DNA of 22,895 bases from CAZEJK01 sp964512045 (GCA_964512045.1 CAZEJK010000070.1:1-22895); one strand, 5' to 3'; numbered from the stretch's first letter, positions 1 through 6,314 are shown. The notes: generated by a model from the letters alone, not told the origin. A program made the numbers and translations.

Positions 1-259
1 GGCCGCCGTAGTGACCCCAGTCCGCCGGCCACCAGTCCTGCGAGCTGGTCATCAGCTCATACAGGTCGTTCTTGACCGCGTCCAGGTCGAGGCTCTTGAA
101 CTCCTCGGCGTAGTTGAACTCCTCGCCCATGGGATCGCCTGCGGGCGGGTTCTGGTGGAGGACCTTCAGATTGAGCTGATTCGGCCACCAGTCCCTGTTG
201 GTCATCGGGCGCTTGTGCTGTCCGCCCGTTATCGGGCACTTGCTTTCGTTGTTCGACAT
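1..259 (-). CDS. katG: Catalase-peroxidase KatG, N-terminal 86 residues (runs off the window edge)
   Basis: Bifunctional haem enzyme that destroys hydrogen peroxide. Only the N-terminus is in the window. The translation opens MSNNESKCPITGGQHK, continues with NRDWWPNQLNLKVLHQN and GDPMGEEFNYAEEFKSLD, and stops at the edge in DWWPADWGHYGG, just before the distal haem-pocket region expected next (R-x-AWH). These blocks are diagnostic of KatG. The ATG at 259 is preceded by a strong GGGAGGAG ribosome binding site, and the furA stop lies 11 bp upstream, so the two genes form one operon. Expression should follow the furA promoter and be relieved by peroxide when FurA leaves the DNA (family knowledge). 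Nothing can be said about the catalytic domain beyond the edge. Confidence 0.95.
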   Translation of the reverse strand, partial: MSNNESKCPITGGQHKRPMTNRDWWPNQLNLKVLHQNPPAGDPMGEEFNYAEEFKSLDLDAVKNDLYELMTSSQDWWPADWGHYGG

Positions 260-270
260 GGTGCTCCTCC

Positions 271-786
271 CTATTGGTCTTCGGTTCGGGTAAGGGGTTG
301 TGTGTGTTCGGAGTCTCGATCGTCTGCGCACGGGACCGAGGCGATCGAGCTGCTCTCTGGGTCATGGACGTTTCGTGCGAGGCAGTCAGGGCAACGGCCC
401 CAGTAGATCACCTCGGCCTCGTCGATCTCGAAGCCAGCGCCGTCAGCGGGGGTCAGGCACGGAGCGAGGCCAACGGCGCAGTCCACGTCGACCATTCGGC
501 CGCACGTCCGACAGACCAGATGGTGATGATTGTCGCCGACCCGGTCCTCGTAGCGCGCCGGCGAGCCGGCTGGCTGGATGCGCCGGATCAGGCCTGTCTC
601 GGCGAGAAGACCGAGGGCGTCGTACACAGCCTGGCGCGAGATGACACCGATCTCCTCCCGTGCGATGGTCGCAATGTCGTCAGCGGTCGCGTGGGGTCGC
701 GCTGCCACCGCCGCCAGGACGGCGAGCCGCTGTGCCGTGACATGAACACCGTGCCGGCGGAGAAGATCCGCATCGTCATGATTCAT
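271..786 (-). CDS. furA: FurA-type peroxide/iron-responsive repressor of katG
   Basis: Fur-superfamily metalloregulator, 171 aa. Residues 1-80 form the winged-helix domain (VTAQRLAVLAAV, SRQAVYDALGLL, RIQPAGSPARYEDRVGDNHHH). The dimerisation/metal domain follows with HHHLVCRTCG at 87-96 and CPDC at 132-135, the two Cys pairs of a structural zinc site. The block DCAVGLAPCLTPADGAGFEI plus DEAEVIYWG closely resembles actinobacterial FurA as I remember it, and these proteins sit directly upstream of katG exactly as here. A polar tail of about 35 residues after CPDC is longer than usual. The ATG at 786 was chosen because it lies about 7 nt from the -10 element, which implies a leaderless message, and it overlaps a dyad that may be its own operator. 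Probably autoregulated and co-transcribed with katG. Confidence 0.95.
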   Translation of the reverse strand: MNHDDADLLRRHGVHVTAQRLAVLAAVAARPHATADDIATIAREEIGVISRQAVYDALGLLAETGLIRRIQPAGSPARYEDRVGDNHHHLVCRTCGRMVDVDCAVGLAPCLTPADGAGFEIDEAEVIYWGRCPDCLARNVHDPESSSIASVPCADDRDSEHTQPLTRTEDQ

Positions 787-802
787 GGTCTCAGTATGAA
801 TC
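780..802. promoter_or_regulatory. Candidate FurA operator dyad over the -10 and start codon
   Basis: GATTCAT (780-786) and ATGAATC (796-802) form a perfect 7-bp inverted repeat with a 9-bp spacer. The repeat covers the furA -10 hexamer, the expected transcription start and the start codon. AT-rich dyads at this position are the usual binding sites of Fur-type repressors that control their own operon. The assignment rests on position and symmetry, not on a match to a known box. Confidence 0.6.
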
Positions 803-821
803 TGTTTTTGGACTCTGTCAA
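793..821 (-). promoter_or_regulatory. furA-katG promoter, predicted to give a leaderless transcript
   Basis: On the minus strand TTGACA (821-816) is followed after exactly 17 bp by CATACT (798-793). The furA ATG begins 7 nt beyond the -10, so transcription should begin at or within a base or two of the start codon, leaving no room for a Shine-Dalgarno sequence. The -35 is a perfect consensus and the -10 matches 5 of 6 positions. Confidence 0.8.
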
Positions 822-1570
822 GATCCTCGGGTCGGGTTTCTGCACAGATGTCCGTTCAGAGCGTGCTGGCGACACTGCTCTTCGCCAAGAAGGATGCGAT
901 CGGCGGTGATCCGCAGGCGGCCGCCGTTGGGCATCGCATCGCGGGCGTTCACAGCCAGGTTCAGCAAGGCGCTCTGGAGCTGTGTGGGATCTCCTTTGAC
1001 GACGGCGGGCTGCGCCGACAGATCGACCTCGAGTGAGATGCTCGGGTCCAGCGTGTGCTTGAGAATGGCGGTGCACTGCTCCACCACCACGTTCATATCG
1101 AGCGGTACGGCGAGTGATTTGGCCTTACGTGAGAAGGCGAGCAGCTGATTGGTGAGCTCTCCCGCACGCTGGGCCGTGCTCGAGATGAGACGGATGCTGT
1201 CGCGCACCTCGTCCGAGGCGTCCTCGATGGACAGGCTCAGGACCTCCGAGGCGCCGAGGATGCCCGCGAGCATGTTGTTGAAGTCGTGAGCGATCCCGCC
1301 GGCAAGCTGGCCGATCGAGCGGAGCTTCTCGGCCTCGTGCATGCGCTCCTCCAGGAGCTTGCGATCTGTGATGTCCTGGTAGGTGCCGAGCACACCGACG
1401 ACCGTACCTTCGAGGTCGTGCAATGGGACCTTGTTCACTTGATGCCAGTGCGGTCGACCGTCGGAATCGGTGAGCGGTTCGATCACGTTGAGCTGTGGGG
1501 TATCAGATGCCATCACCTCGCCGTCCTGCTGGCAGCGATCGAGAGCCTGCGGTCGTCCTGACGAGGCTTT
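818..1570 (-). pseudogene. Remnant of a PAS-sensor histidine kinase, truncated at both ends
   Basis: The readable frame runs from the stop at 1571 to the stop at 818. It starts in the middle of a PAS domain (DTPQLNVIEPLTDSDGRPHWHQ, then VVGVLGTYQDITDRK), continues with the H-box GGIAHDFNNMLAGILGASEV carrying the phospho-accepting His, and reaches the N-box LNLAVNARDAMPNGG. After HALNGH, near 846, similarity to kinases stops abruptly and nine unrelated residues follow. The G1, F and G2 boxes of the ATP-binding domain are absent, so the product cannot be an active kinase. The N-terminal half of the PAS domain is also missing and no good ribosome binding site is visible. The 3' break coincides with the furA promoter, which suggests the furA-katG segment replaced the rest of the gene. 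A GTG at 1516 could start a 232-aa product, but I consider it a pseudogene. Confidence 0.75.
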
Positions 1571-1684
1571 TCACGCAGCGTGCGCCGAAGAGCGTGAGCA
1601 GCGCGGGGCGCTCTGGTATGCTCGGGCCTCCGCGGCAGGGTGCGCATGGGCACGATCTACGACAGGCGGACAGGAGAGGACGAT

Positions 1685-2653
1685 ATGAGCGAGACAGCTA
1701 CCACCGTGAGCGAGCCCCTCTGGTTGGCGCGAGAGCGGGAGATCGCCAAGCTATCGGACACAGAGCTCGAGCAGGGGAACAGAGAGCAGGCCGTGTACAA
1801 AGTTGCGACCGCGCTGGATCAGGCGGGCTACCCGGCGTCTGGTCACGCCCGCAACATGCTCGAGCTGCGGGACGCCGTGGACGTCAGAGCCCAGGTCGGC
1901 AGATCGTTTCTCGACGACTTCAATACGGCGGTGCGGGCGCTGACCCTGGAGGATCTGAACGATACCTACGCTGCCGCGGCGACCCTGGCCCTCGAGCTGG
2001 GCGAGAGCTGGCCGAAGATCACGGACGCCTCGCGGCGCTCTGACATCATGGCCATGCTCCGAGACAGGAAGCTCGACCTGCTCGTCGAGACGGCGCAGTC
2101 GATGGATGGCGACCGAGGCGTTCGGTTCCTGATTGCCGAGGGGGTCGATCCGGAGACGATCGTCAGCCGGCTCGAGATCACAGACCAGAAGTACACAGAG
2201 GTGACGGACGCGATCGCCGCCGAGAAGGCAGAGGCCCTGCGAGTTCAGGGTCTGCTCGAGACGGTGGCGGACAAGAGCGCGGTCGAGAAGGCGAAGCTCC
2301 TGATCAACAAGAAGGTCTCGGACGAGAACATCGTTGCGCTGGCCGGTCTCCAGCAGGCCGATATCGACGCGGCCCGGGAGGCGATGGCAGAGGAGCTTCG
2401 GGAGCAGCAGCGCCGCGAGGAGGAAGCCGCCGCAGCGCGCAAGGCCGCCGCCGAGGGGCCCGCTCTGGACGCCATCCCTCCGGACGAGATGCTCGAGTAC
2501 ATCGAGTCGATCCGCGAGATCATGGAGTTCTCCGACAAGGAGGAGGAGATCCGCCAGATGTGCGAGCAGAGCTCGATTCCCAAGAGCCTGGTGGATGTCG
2601 TCGTCTCCGATCCCGACAAGCTCGACGAGCTCGAAGCGGCGGCCGAGGGGTAG
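1685..2653 (+). CDS. Unrecognised 322-aa acidic, mostly helical cytoplasmic protein
   Basis: I do not recognise a family. There is no signal peptide, membrane segment or enzyme motif. The protein looks almost entirely alpha-helical and is rich in Glu, Ala and Asp. Residues about 80-160 contain helical-repeat-like stretches (FNTAVRALTLEDLNDTYAAA, then LALELGESWPKI). Residues about 227-257 (AREAMAEELREQQRREEE and following) form a charged coiled coil, followed by a short acidic helical domain to the C-terminus. The ATG at 1685 is chosen over an in-frame upstream start at 1640 because AGGAGAGG sits at the right distance before it. The gene stands alone, convergent with the next gene across a strong hairpin. 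A chaperone-like, scaffold or adaptor role is conceivable but unsupported. Confidence 0.8.
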   Translation: MSETATTVSEPLWLAREREIAKLSDTELEQGNREQAVYKVATALDQAGYPASGHARNMLELRDAVDVRAQVGRSFLDDFNTAVRALTLEDLNDTYAAAATLALELGESWPKITDASRRSDIMAMLRDRKLDLLVETAQSMDGDRGVRFLIAEGVDPETIVSRLEITDQKYTEVTDAIAAEKAEALRVQGLLETVADKSAVEKAKLLINKKVSDENIVALAGLQQADIDAAREAMAEELREQQRREEEAAAARKAAAEGPALDAIPPDEMLEYIESIREIMEFSDKEEEIRQMCEQSSIPKSLVDVVVSDPDKLDELEAAAEG

Positions 2654-2855
2654 GGCTCGGAGCCGAACGCGGGTGCTCGCCGTTGGCGCCTCAAGCATCC
2701 CGCAGCTGAGAACACTCGAGGCATGCGCCGGGGACCGAATGGCCGGGATCCGGCTGTCGGCGGGATCGGGGCCGCGACCGGCGCCATCGGAGAGCTGTCG
2801 TGGTGACCGCCCGTCGTGGCGTCGGTACGTGAAGCTACAGTGCCGAGCAGTGAAG

Positions 2856-2887
2856 ACTCCAGCGCGCCCGGTCGAGCGCGCTGGAGT
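2856..2887. terminator. Strong hairpin between convergent genes, probable bidirectional terminator
   Basis: ACTCCAGCGCGC (2856-2867) pairs perfectly with GCGCGCTGGAGT (2876-2887) around an 8-nt loop. It lies between the stop of the 322-aa gene (+) and the stop of the small HTH-like gene (-, 8 bp away). There is no clear run of T on either side, so it may act as a Rho-assisted or 3'-end stabilising hairpin. The remaining 200 bases of this intergenic stretch show nothing I can name. Confidence 0.7.
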
Positions 2888-2895
2888 GTCTGGTA

Positions 2896-3288
2896 CTAGC
2901 TGGCTCGTCTGGGGAAATCGGCTGTCGGCTCGAGGAGCCCCTGGCGGATCAGCTCGGAGTGGATGGCGTACTCGGTGCGTTCGACGGCGTGCGCGAGCTC
3001 GGGAAGCGGTGTGCCGGCCTTGAACCCGGCGGCCACCCGCTCGCGGTCGTCATCAGACCACGGCAGACCTGCGTTGCGCGGTCGGCCGCTGGCGATGTTG
3101 TTCTGACGTCGCTCGTCGGGGCTCCTGACGGGGCCCCGTCCGCGGAGGCAGGCATCGTGGACCGCGAACAGGGCCCGGATCACCTGTGGCTGATTGTACG
3201 GGCTGTCCGCTGCAAACAGCTCCCCGGTGACCGGGTCGATCCCCTTGGCGAGGGTTCTGACGATAGCTCTGGCTTCGGCGATGTCCAT
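2896..3288 (-). CDS. Small 130-aa protein with a C-terminal helix-turn-helix-like domain
   Basis: The N-terminal part (MDIAEARAIVRTLAKGIDPV, then TGELFAADSPYNQPQVIRALFAV) matches, from memory, a family of short bacterial hypothetical proteins with the signature DGIDPxTGExLPxDSPYNxPxVIRAL. The C-terminal part (residues about 72-118: NAGLPWSDDDRERVAAGFKA, then LPELAHAVERTEYAIHSELI) looks like a Myb/SANT- or sigma-region-4-like tri-helical DNA-binding fold. The middle (50-70) is basic. The ATG at 3288 has AGGGAG seven bases upstream. A small hairpin and then a fold-back element lie in its upstream region. The function is unknown; DNA binding is an inference from the fold-like pattern only. Confidence 0.8.
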   Translation of the reverse strand: MDIAEARAIVRTLAKGIDPVTGELFAADSPYNQPQVIRALFAVHDACLRGRGPVRSPDERRQNNIASGRPRNAGLPWSDDDRERVAAGFKAGTPLPELAHAVERTEYAIHSELIRQGLLEPTADFPRRAS

Positions 3289-3314
3289 GGGAACACTCCC
3301 TGCGCTGAGCGCAT

Positions 3315-3331
3315 GCAGCGCATCGCGCTGC
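3315..3331. promoter_or_regulatory. Short GC hairpin in the 5' leader of the HTH-like gene
   Basis: GCAGCGC and GCGCTGC pair perfectly around ATC, about 27 bp upstream of the start codon at 3288. It could be a protein-binding dyad or an mRNA structure. Symmetry is the only evidence. Confidence 0.35.
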
Positions 3332-3364
3332 GTGTCTGCACAGCGTGGAGCGGGGCGTAATGAG

Positions 3365-3539
3365 AGTATAACCTAAGCTGAGCGGTTCTGCCGGATGAGA
3401 TGTGCCAAGATCCTGATGCTCCAGTGCTTCGGAAAAGCGCAGGCATACCCTGAGGTATGTCGAGCATTTTCCGAAGTGTCTGGAGCGCAGGAGATTGGTG
3501 CAGATCGCCGGCAAGAACCGCTCAGATTAGGTATAAACT
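3365..3539. repeat. 175-bp fold-back element (MITE-like imperfect palindrome)
   Basis: The whole segment folds on itself. The outer arms match closely: CTGAGCGGTTCT (3378-3389) is repeated in inverse as AGAACCGCTCAG (3514-3525), and the similarity extends to the ends (TATAACCTAA versus TTAGGTATA) and inward through GCCGG. The middle arms pair GCTCCAG and CTTCGGAAAA (3418-3436) with TTTTCCGAAG and CTGGAGC (3467-3486). The centre is CATACC-CTGA-GGTATG (3444-3459). It has no coding capacity. Such full-length palindromes are typical of non-autonomous transposable elements or dispersed repeats. It lies between the HTH-like gene and the 3' end of the lacI-type gene. No clear target duplication was found. 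Confidence 0.75.
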
Positions 3540-3590
3540 GGTCGCCGTCGTGTCAAGCCCTGACGGCTCGTGACCGTTGCCGCCTGCCTA

Positions 3591-4649
3591 TCACGTAGCG
3601 GGCGCAGCGAGAATCGGTGGCGCATCTGTAGACGGATCCGCTCTCCCTGTAGAGGCTCGGCAGACGATCTCTGCTCGGAGGCGGTGGACCACGTCCTTCT
3701 TCTCTCGACCGTTCAGCTGTTGCAGCAGAACGCTGGTGGCCAGCTCGGCGACCTCCGCGATCGGTTGCCGGACGGTGGTAAGCGGAGGCCACGCGAAGCG
3801 CGCGATTGACGTGTCGTCAAAACCGGCCACCGAGAGATCACCGGGGACGTCCAGACGAAGCTCGTGCGCGGCAGTCAACGCCGCCATGGCCATGTGATCG
3901 TTGCTCGCAAAGATCGCGCTCGGGCGTGGCCACCTTGTGAGCAATCTCCTGGCGCACGTGTAGCCGGACTCGTAATCGAAGAGACCACGCTCGACCAGCC
4001 CGTCGTCAAACTCGATGCCGTACTTCTCCAGGGCTCGTCGATAGCCGCTCAGTCGGTCGTGGCTCGAGCCATGATCCGGGTGGCCCATGATGAAGCCGAT
4101 GTGGTGGTGTCCGAGCTCGAGGAGGTAGCTGGTCATCTCTTCTGCGGCTTCTTCATCGCCGACCGAGATCTGCGGTAAACCCTCGAACGGCCGCTGTGAG
4201 ACCCGGACAGCAGCGATACGGCTGTCCACCAGTGCTCGGCTGAGGCCTTCGAGATCCGATACGGGCTGGAGGATGATGAAGCCGTCGACGGTCGCCTGGA
4301 GGTGCAGGTTCGTGATCTCGTCGACGAGTGTCGGAGAGAGTGCGTCACAGGGGTGGATCAAGAGTCCGTAGCCGTGCTCGTGGCAGGCGCGGAGCGAACC
4401 GTACTGAATCTCTGTGACGTACTCGGGGTTCGGGTTGTCATACAGCATGGCGATGACGAAGGCGCGGTTGGCCGCGAGACGACGTGCCGACAGGTTGGGC
4501 TGATAGCCCAGCTCTCCAGCTGCGGTCGTCACGCGATCGCGCGTCGTGGCCCGAACGTTCGGCTCGTTGTTCAGTACCCGCGAGACGGTCTTGATCGACA
4601 CGCCGGCACGTCTGGCCACATCGTCGATGGTAGGTCGCTTTCTGCTCAC
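3591..4649 (-). CDS. LacI-family transcriptional regulator, probable repressor of the glucan locus
   Basis: 352 aa from the chosen start. Residues about 6-30 form the LacI helix-turn-helix (PTIDDVARRAGVSIKTVSRV then LNN), and GYQPNLSARRLA (48-59) is the hinge helix that inserts into the centre of the operator. The rest is a periplasmic-binding-protein-like ligand domain with the usual IGFIMGH, GYRRAL, AIFASNDHMAMA and VAGFDD blocks. The GTG at 4649 is preferred because the family motif begins right after it and GGGTGG lies upstream; an in-frame GTG at 4658 is the alternative. It follows glucokinase on the same strand with a possible small ORF between, whose stop overlaps this start. By context it should bind the palindrome at 5902-5917 and respond to a glucan-derived sugar. 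Confidence 0.93.
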   Translation of the reverse strand: MSRKRPTIDDVARRAGVSIKTVSRVLNNEPNVRATTRDRVTTAAGELGYQPNLSARRLAANRAFVIAMLYDNPNPEYVTEIQYGSLRACHEHGYGLLIHPCDALSPTLVDEITNLHLQATVDGFIILQPVSDLEGLSRALVDSRIAAVRVSQRPFEGLPQISVGDEEAAEEMTSYLLELGHHHIGFIMGHPDHGSSHDRLSGYRRALEKYGIEFDDGLVERGLFDYESGYTCARRLLTRWPRPSAIFASNDHMAMAALTAAHELRLDVPGDLSVAGFDDTSIARFAWPPLTTVRQPIAEVAELATSVLLQQLNGREKKDVVHRLRAEIVCRASTGRADPSTDAPPILAAPAT

Positions 4650-4753
4650 ATGAACCACCCGGGTGTCGCACCAATCCGGTCGCCGAGGATTCTACGGCCC
4701 CCCGCGAGTGCAGTCCAGATGTGATTCCGGTCCGGCCACGCATGGTGTCGCAT
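4646..4753 (-). CDS. Possible 35-aa small ORF between glk and the lacI-type gene
   Basis: An ATG at 4753 has a near-perfect AAGGAGAG ribosome binding site (4768-4761, 7-nt spacing) that overlaps the glucokinase stop codon. The frame (MRHHAWPDRNHIW at its start, GATPGWFM at its end) stays open for 35 codons. Its TGA (4648-4646) overlaps the GTG start of the regulator as GTGA. This frame differs from the regulator's. The arrangement is typical of translational coupling, so the ORF may feed ribosomes to the regulator or encode a small peptide. The sequence has no recognisable motif; Trp and His are frequent. The strong ribosome binding site is the main evidence, and chance cannot be excluded. 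Confidence 0.45.
   Translation of the reverse strand: MRHHAWPDRNHIWTALAGGRRILGDRIGATPGWFM
4689..4717 (-). promoter_or_regulatory. Possible internal promoter for the lacI-type gene
   Basis: On the minus strand TGGACT (4717-4712), a 17-bp spacer and TAGAAT (4694-4689) lie about 40 bp upstream of the regulator's start. Hexamer matches are 4/6 and 5/6. It would allow basal regulator synthesis independent of the glk promoter. No operator-like dyad overlaps it. Confidence 0.4.
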
Positions 4754-4766
4754 GCTTGAGCTCTCC

Positions 4767-5708
4767 TTACAGCGGAGCCGCCAGCTCCATCGCCGTATGC
4801 GCTGCACCGACGAGCGCCAGGTTCTCGTCGCGGATCAGGAGGATCGGGATGCGCTCCAACAGCGGCCGCATCCGGCCCTTGTCGAGAAAAGCCTCGAGAA
4901 ACGGCTCGACGCCCACCGCATCGATGACCTTGGGTGCCACACCACCGCAGAGGTAGACACCGCCGGTGGCCATCATGGTCAGGGCGATGTTGCCGGCCAC
5001 AGCTCCGATGTAGCTGCAGAACTGCGCGACGGCGCGTCGGCACTGGTCGTCCGAGCCCGATCGGCCCACGATCTCAGACGCGTCGAGCGCTGAGACGCCG
5101 CCGAAGGCAATGTGGCTGTGGATCTTCGTGAGCGCGGGTCCGGATGCCACCCGCTCCCAGCTGACGTGGTGGTACCGTTTGCGGAGAGAACGGTACAAAG
5201 CGAGATCAAAGTCCGAACGGGGTGCGAAGGTCGTATGGCCGGCCTCCGTGGCGAACGAGTGCCCTGACGGGTCCAAACCGGCGACACCCAGGCCGGTTCC
5301 TACCGAGATCACTGCGCGAGCTCCGTGGGGGTCTGAAGCTGCAGTGTGCAACCAGGTGAGCTCCTCGTCGCGAAGATGAGCCACACCGGCGGCTGATGCC
5401 TGGACGTCGTTGATGATCGTGACGTTGTTTGTCCCCGAGATCTGGCAGAGGAGCTCGTGGTCGATCGTCCATGGCAGGTTGGTCAGCTGAACGGCCTCGT
5501 CCGCGTCGACTGGGCCGGGGAGGCCAAGGCACACAGCCTCACAGGCCCCGTCGCATCGCCCGAGAAACTCGGAGAGGACCTCCGAGAGGTCTCCGTACTG
5601 CTCACTGGCGTAGGTATGTTGTGTTTGCAGTCGGAGGCCGTCGCCACCGTTCTGAAAAACGGCAAGCCGCGAGTTGGTCCCACCGATGTCGCCCGCGAGG
5701 ATTCTCAT
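4767..5708 (-). CDS. glk: Glucokinase
   Basis: Phosphorylates intracellular glucose with ATP to glucose 6-phosphate. 313 aa, close to the 320 typical of the proteobacterial Glk family. Residues 5-14 (AGDIGGTNSR) form the phosphate-binding loop. NDVQA at 100-104 contains the expected catalytic base Asp101. GTGLGVA at 137-143 is the second phosphate/adenosine motif. EAGHTTFAP at 155-163 is the sugar-binding Glu-Gly-His segment characteristic of this family. A C-terminal GGV block (LCGGVAPKVI) and VGAAHTA complete the fold. The zinc-binding CxCGxxGC motif of ROK kinases is absent. It is the first gene of the leftward operon and faces the glucan genes across a shared operator, which fits phosphorylation of glucose released from the glucan. 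Confidence 0.93.
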   Translation of the reverse strand: MRILAGDIGGTNSRLAVFQNGGDGLRLQTQHTYASEQYGDLSEVLSEFLGRCDGACEAVCLGLPGPVDADEAVQLTNLPWTIDHELLCQISGTNNVTIINDVQASAAGVAHLRDEELTWLHTAASDPHGARAVISVGTGLGVAGLDPSGHSFATEAGHTTFAPRSDFDLALYRSLRKRYHHVSWERVASGPALTKIHSHIAFGGVSALDASEIVGRSGSDDQCRRAVAQFCSYIGAVAGNIALTMMATGGVYLCGGVAPKVIDAVGVEPFLEAFLDKGRMRPLLERIPILLIRDENLALVGAAHTAMELAAPL

Positions 5709-5727
5709 GGGCTTTCAGAACCGTAAC

Positions 5728-5749
5728 GATCAGCCGAATACGGCTGGTC
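5728..5749. promoter_or_regulatory. Small hairpin in the glk 5' leader
   Basis: GATCAGCCG and CGGCTGGTC pair over 9 bp (one G-T) around AATA, ending 20 bp before the glk start. It may influence glk translation or serve as a protein site. The rest of the glk leader, to about 5880, shows nothing specific. Confidence 0.3.
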
Positions 5750-5887
5750 GTCCGCTGTCTCGTCGTCATTCAGCGGGCTGCGCCCTGTGGCGATGCCCGG
5801 CTCCTGAGGACGTTGTCGTTCTGAAATGACAGCTACGAGGGGCCTCACGTCGCGTGAGCGGTGCATCGTGGCGTCTGTCATGAAAAT

Positions 5888-5917
5888 ATTCTGCCAGAGG
5901 GTTGACAGCGCTGTCAA
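5888..5917 (-). promoter_or_regulatory. Promoter of the leftward glk-lacI operon
   Basis: On the minus strand TTGACA (5917-5912), an 18-bp spacer and CAGAAT (5893-5888). The -35 is the other half of the operator palindrome. The -10 matches 4 of 6, so this promoter looks moderate in strength. The implied glk leader is about 175 nt. Confidence 0.5.
5902..5917. promoter_or_regulatory. LacI-type operator shared by the divergent glk and receptor operons
   Basis: TTGACAGCGCTGTCAA is a perfect 16-bp palindrome with a central CG step, the classic form of a LacI/GalR-family operator. It includes the -35 hexamers of promoters facing both ways, so a bound repressor would block both operons. It lies about 1.25 kb from the LacI-type gene, at the only divergent point of the locus. 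The assignment to that regulator is an inference. Confidence 0.85.
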
Positions 5918-5930
5918 CAATCCCTATGGT
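5902..5930 (+). promoter_or_regulatory. Promoter of the rightward glucan operon
   Basis: TTGACA (5902-5907), a 17-bp spacer and TATGGT (5925-5930). The -35 is a perfect consensus and forms the left half of the operator palindrome. It implies a leader of about 410 nt before the receptor start codon at 6350. Confidence 0.6.
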
Positions 5931-6192
5931 CGAAATGAGGCTAGTGTGAAGAAGCGACAGCGCAGCCGTTTCGAGATGTGGCGAGCCGGAGCCGCTTTCG
6001 GGCTCTTCGGACGACCTCGAAGCACATCTGCCACTTCCCGTCACAGTGAGCATAAATTCCTTCTTGGAAGTATTTTAATGCACACCGTCGAGTCGTGGCC
6101 TCGAGGCTTCGAGGTCCGCTCGCAGCACAGTCGCTCGGTGTCCCGCATCGTGGGCAACGCGATTGGCTTCTGGCGGCGCTCCGAGCCGAGAA

Positions 6193-6206
6193 TGACAGCG
6201 CTGACA
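6193..6206. promoter_or_regulatory. Second, imperfect copy of the operator inside the receptor leader
   Basis: TGACAGCGCTGACA matches the core of the main operator (TGACAGCGCTGTCA) at 13 of 14 positions, with one arm imperfect. Its centre lies 290 bp from the centre of the main site, downstream of the promoter. It could act as a roadblock or as the partner site for repressor looping. Confidence 0.65.
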
Positions 6207-6261
6207 TTCAATCTCATCGGCGCTCCAGCCGGCTCGATTGCAGGATCCTCGCGGGTTCCGA

Positions 6262-6304
6262 GATGCGGTTCTCGGTTCGAGTGCCGCATCTTTTCTTTCT
6301 TTTC
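6262..6304 (+). terminator. Intrinsic-terminator-like hairpin in the receptor leader (possible attenuator)
   Basis: GATGCGG (6262-6268) pairs with CCGCATC (6284-6290), and CTCG-GTT-CGAG extends the stem inside. The run TTTTCTTTCTTTTC (6291-6304) follows at once. This is the expected form of a Rho-independent terminator, yet it sits between the promoter and the receptor gene, 46 nt before the start codon. It could attenuate the operon or end a separate leader RNA of about 370 nt. No long open frame with a credible start was accepted in the leader (5931-6349). Confidence 0.65.
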
Positions 6305-6314
6305 ACGGATTGTG

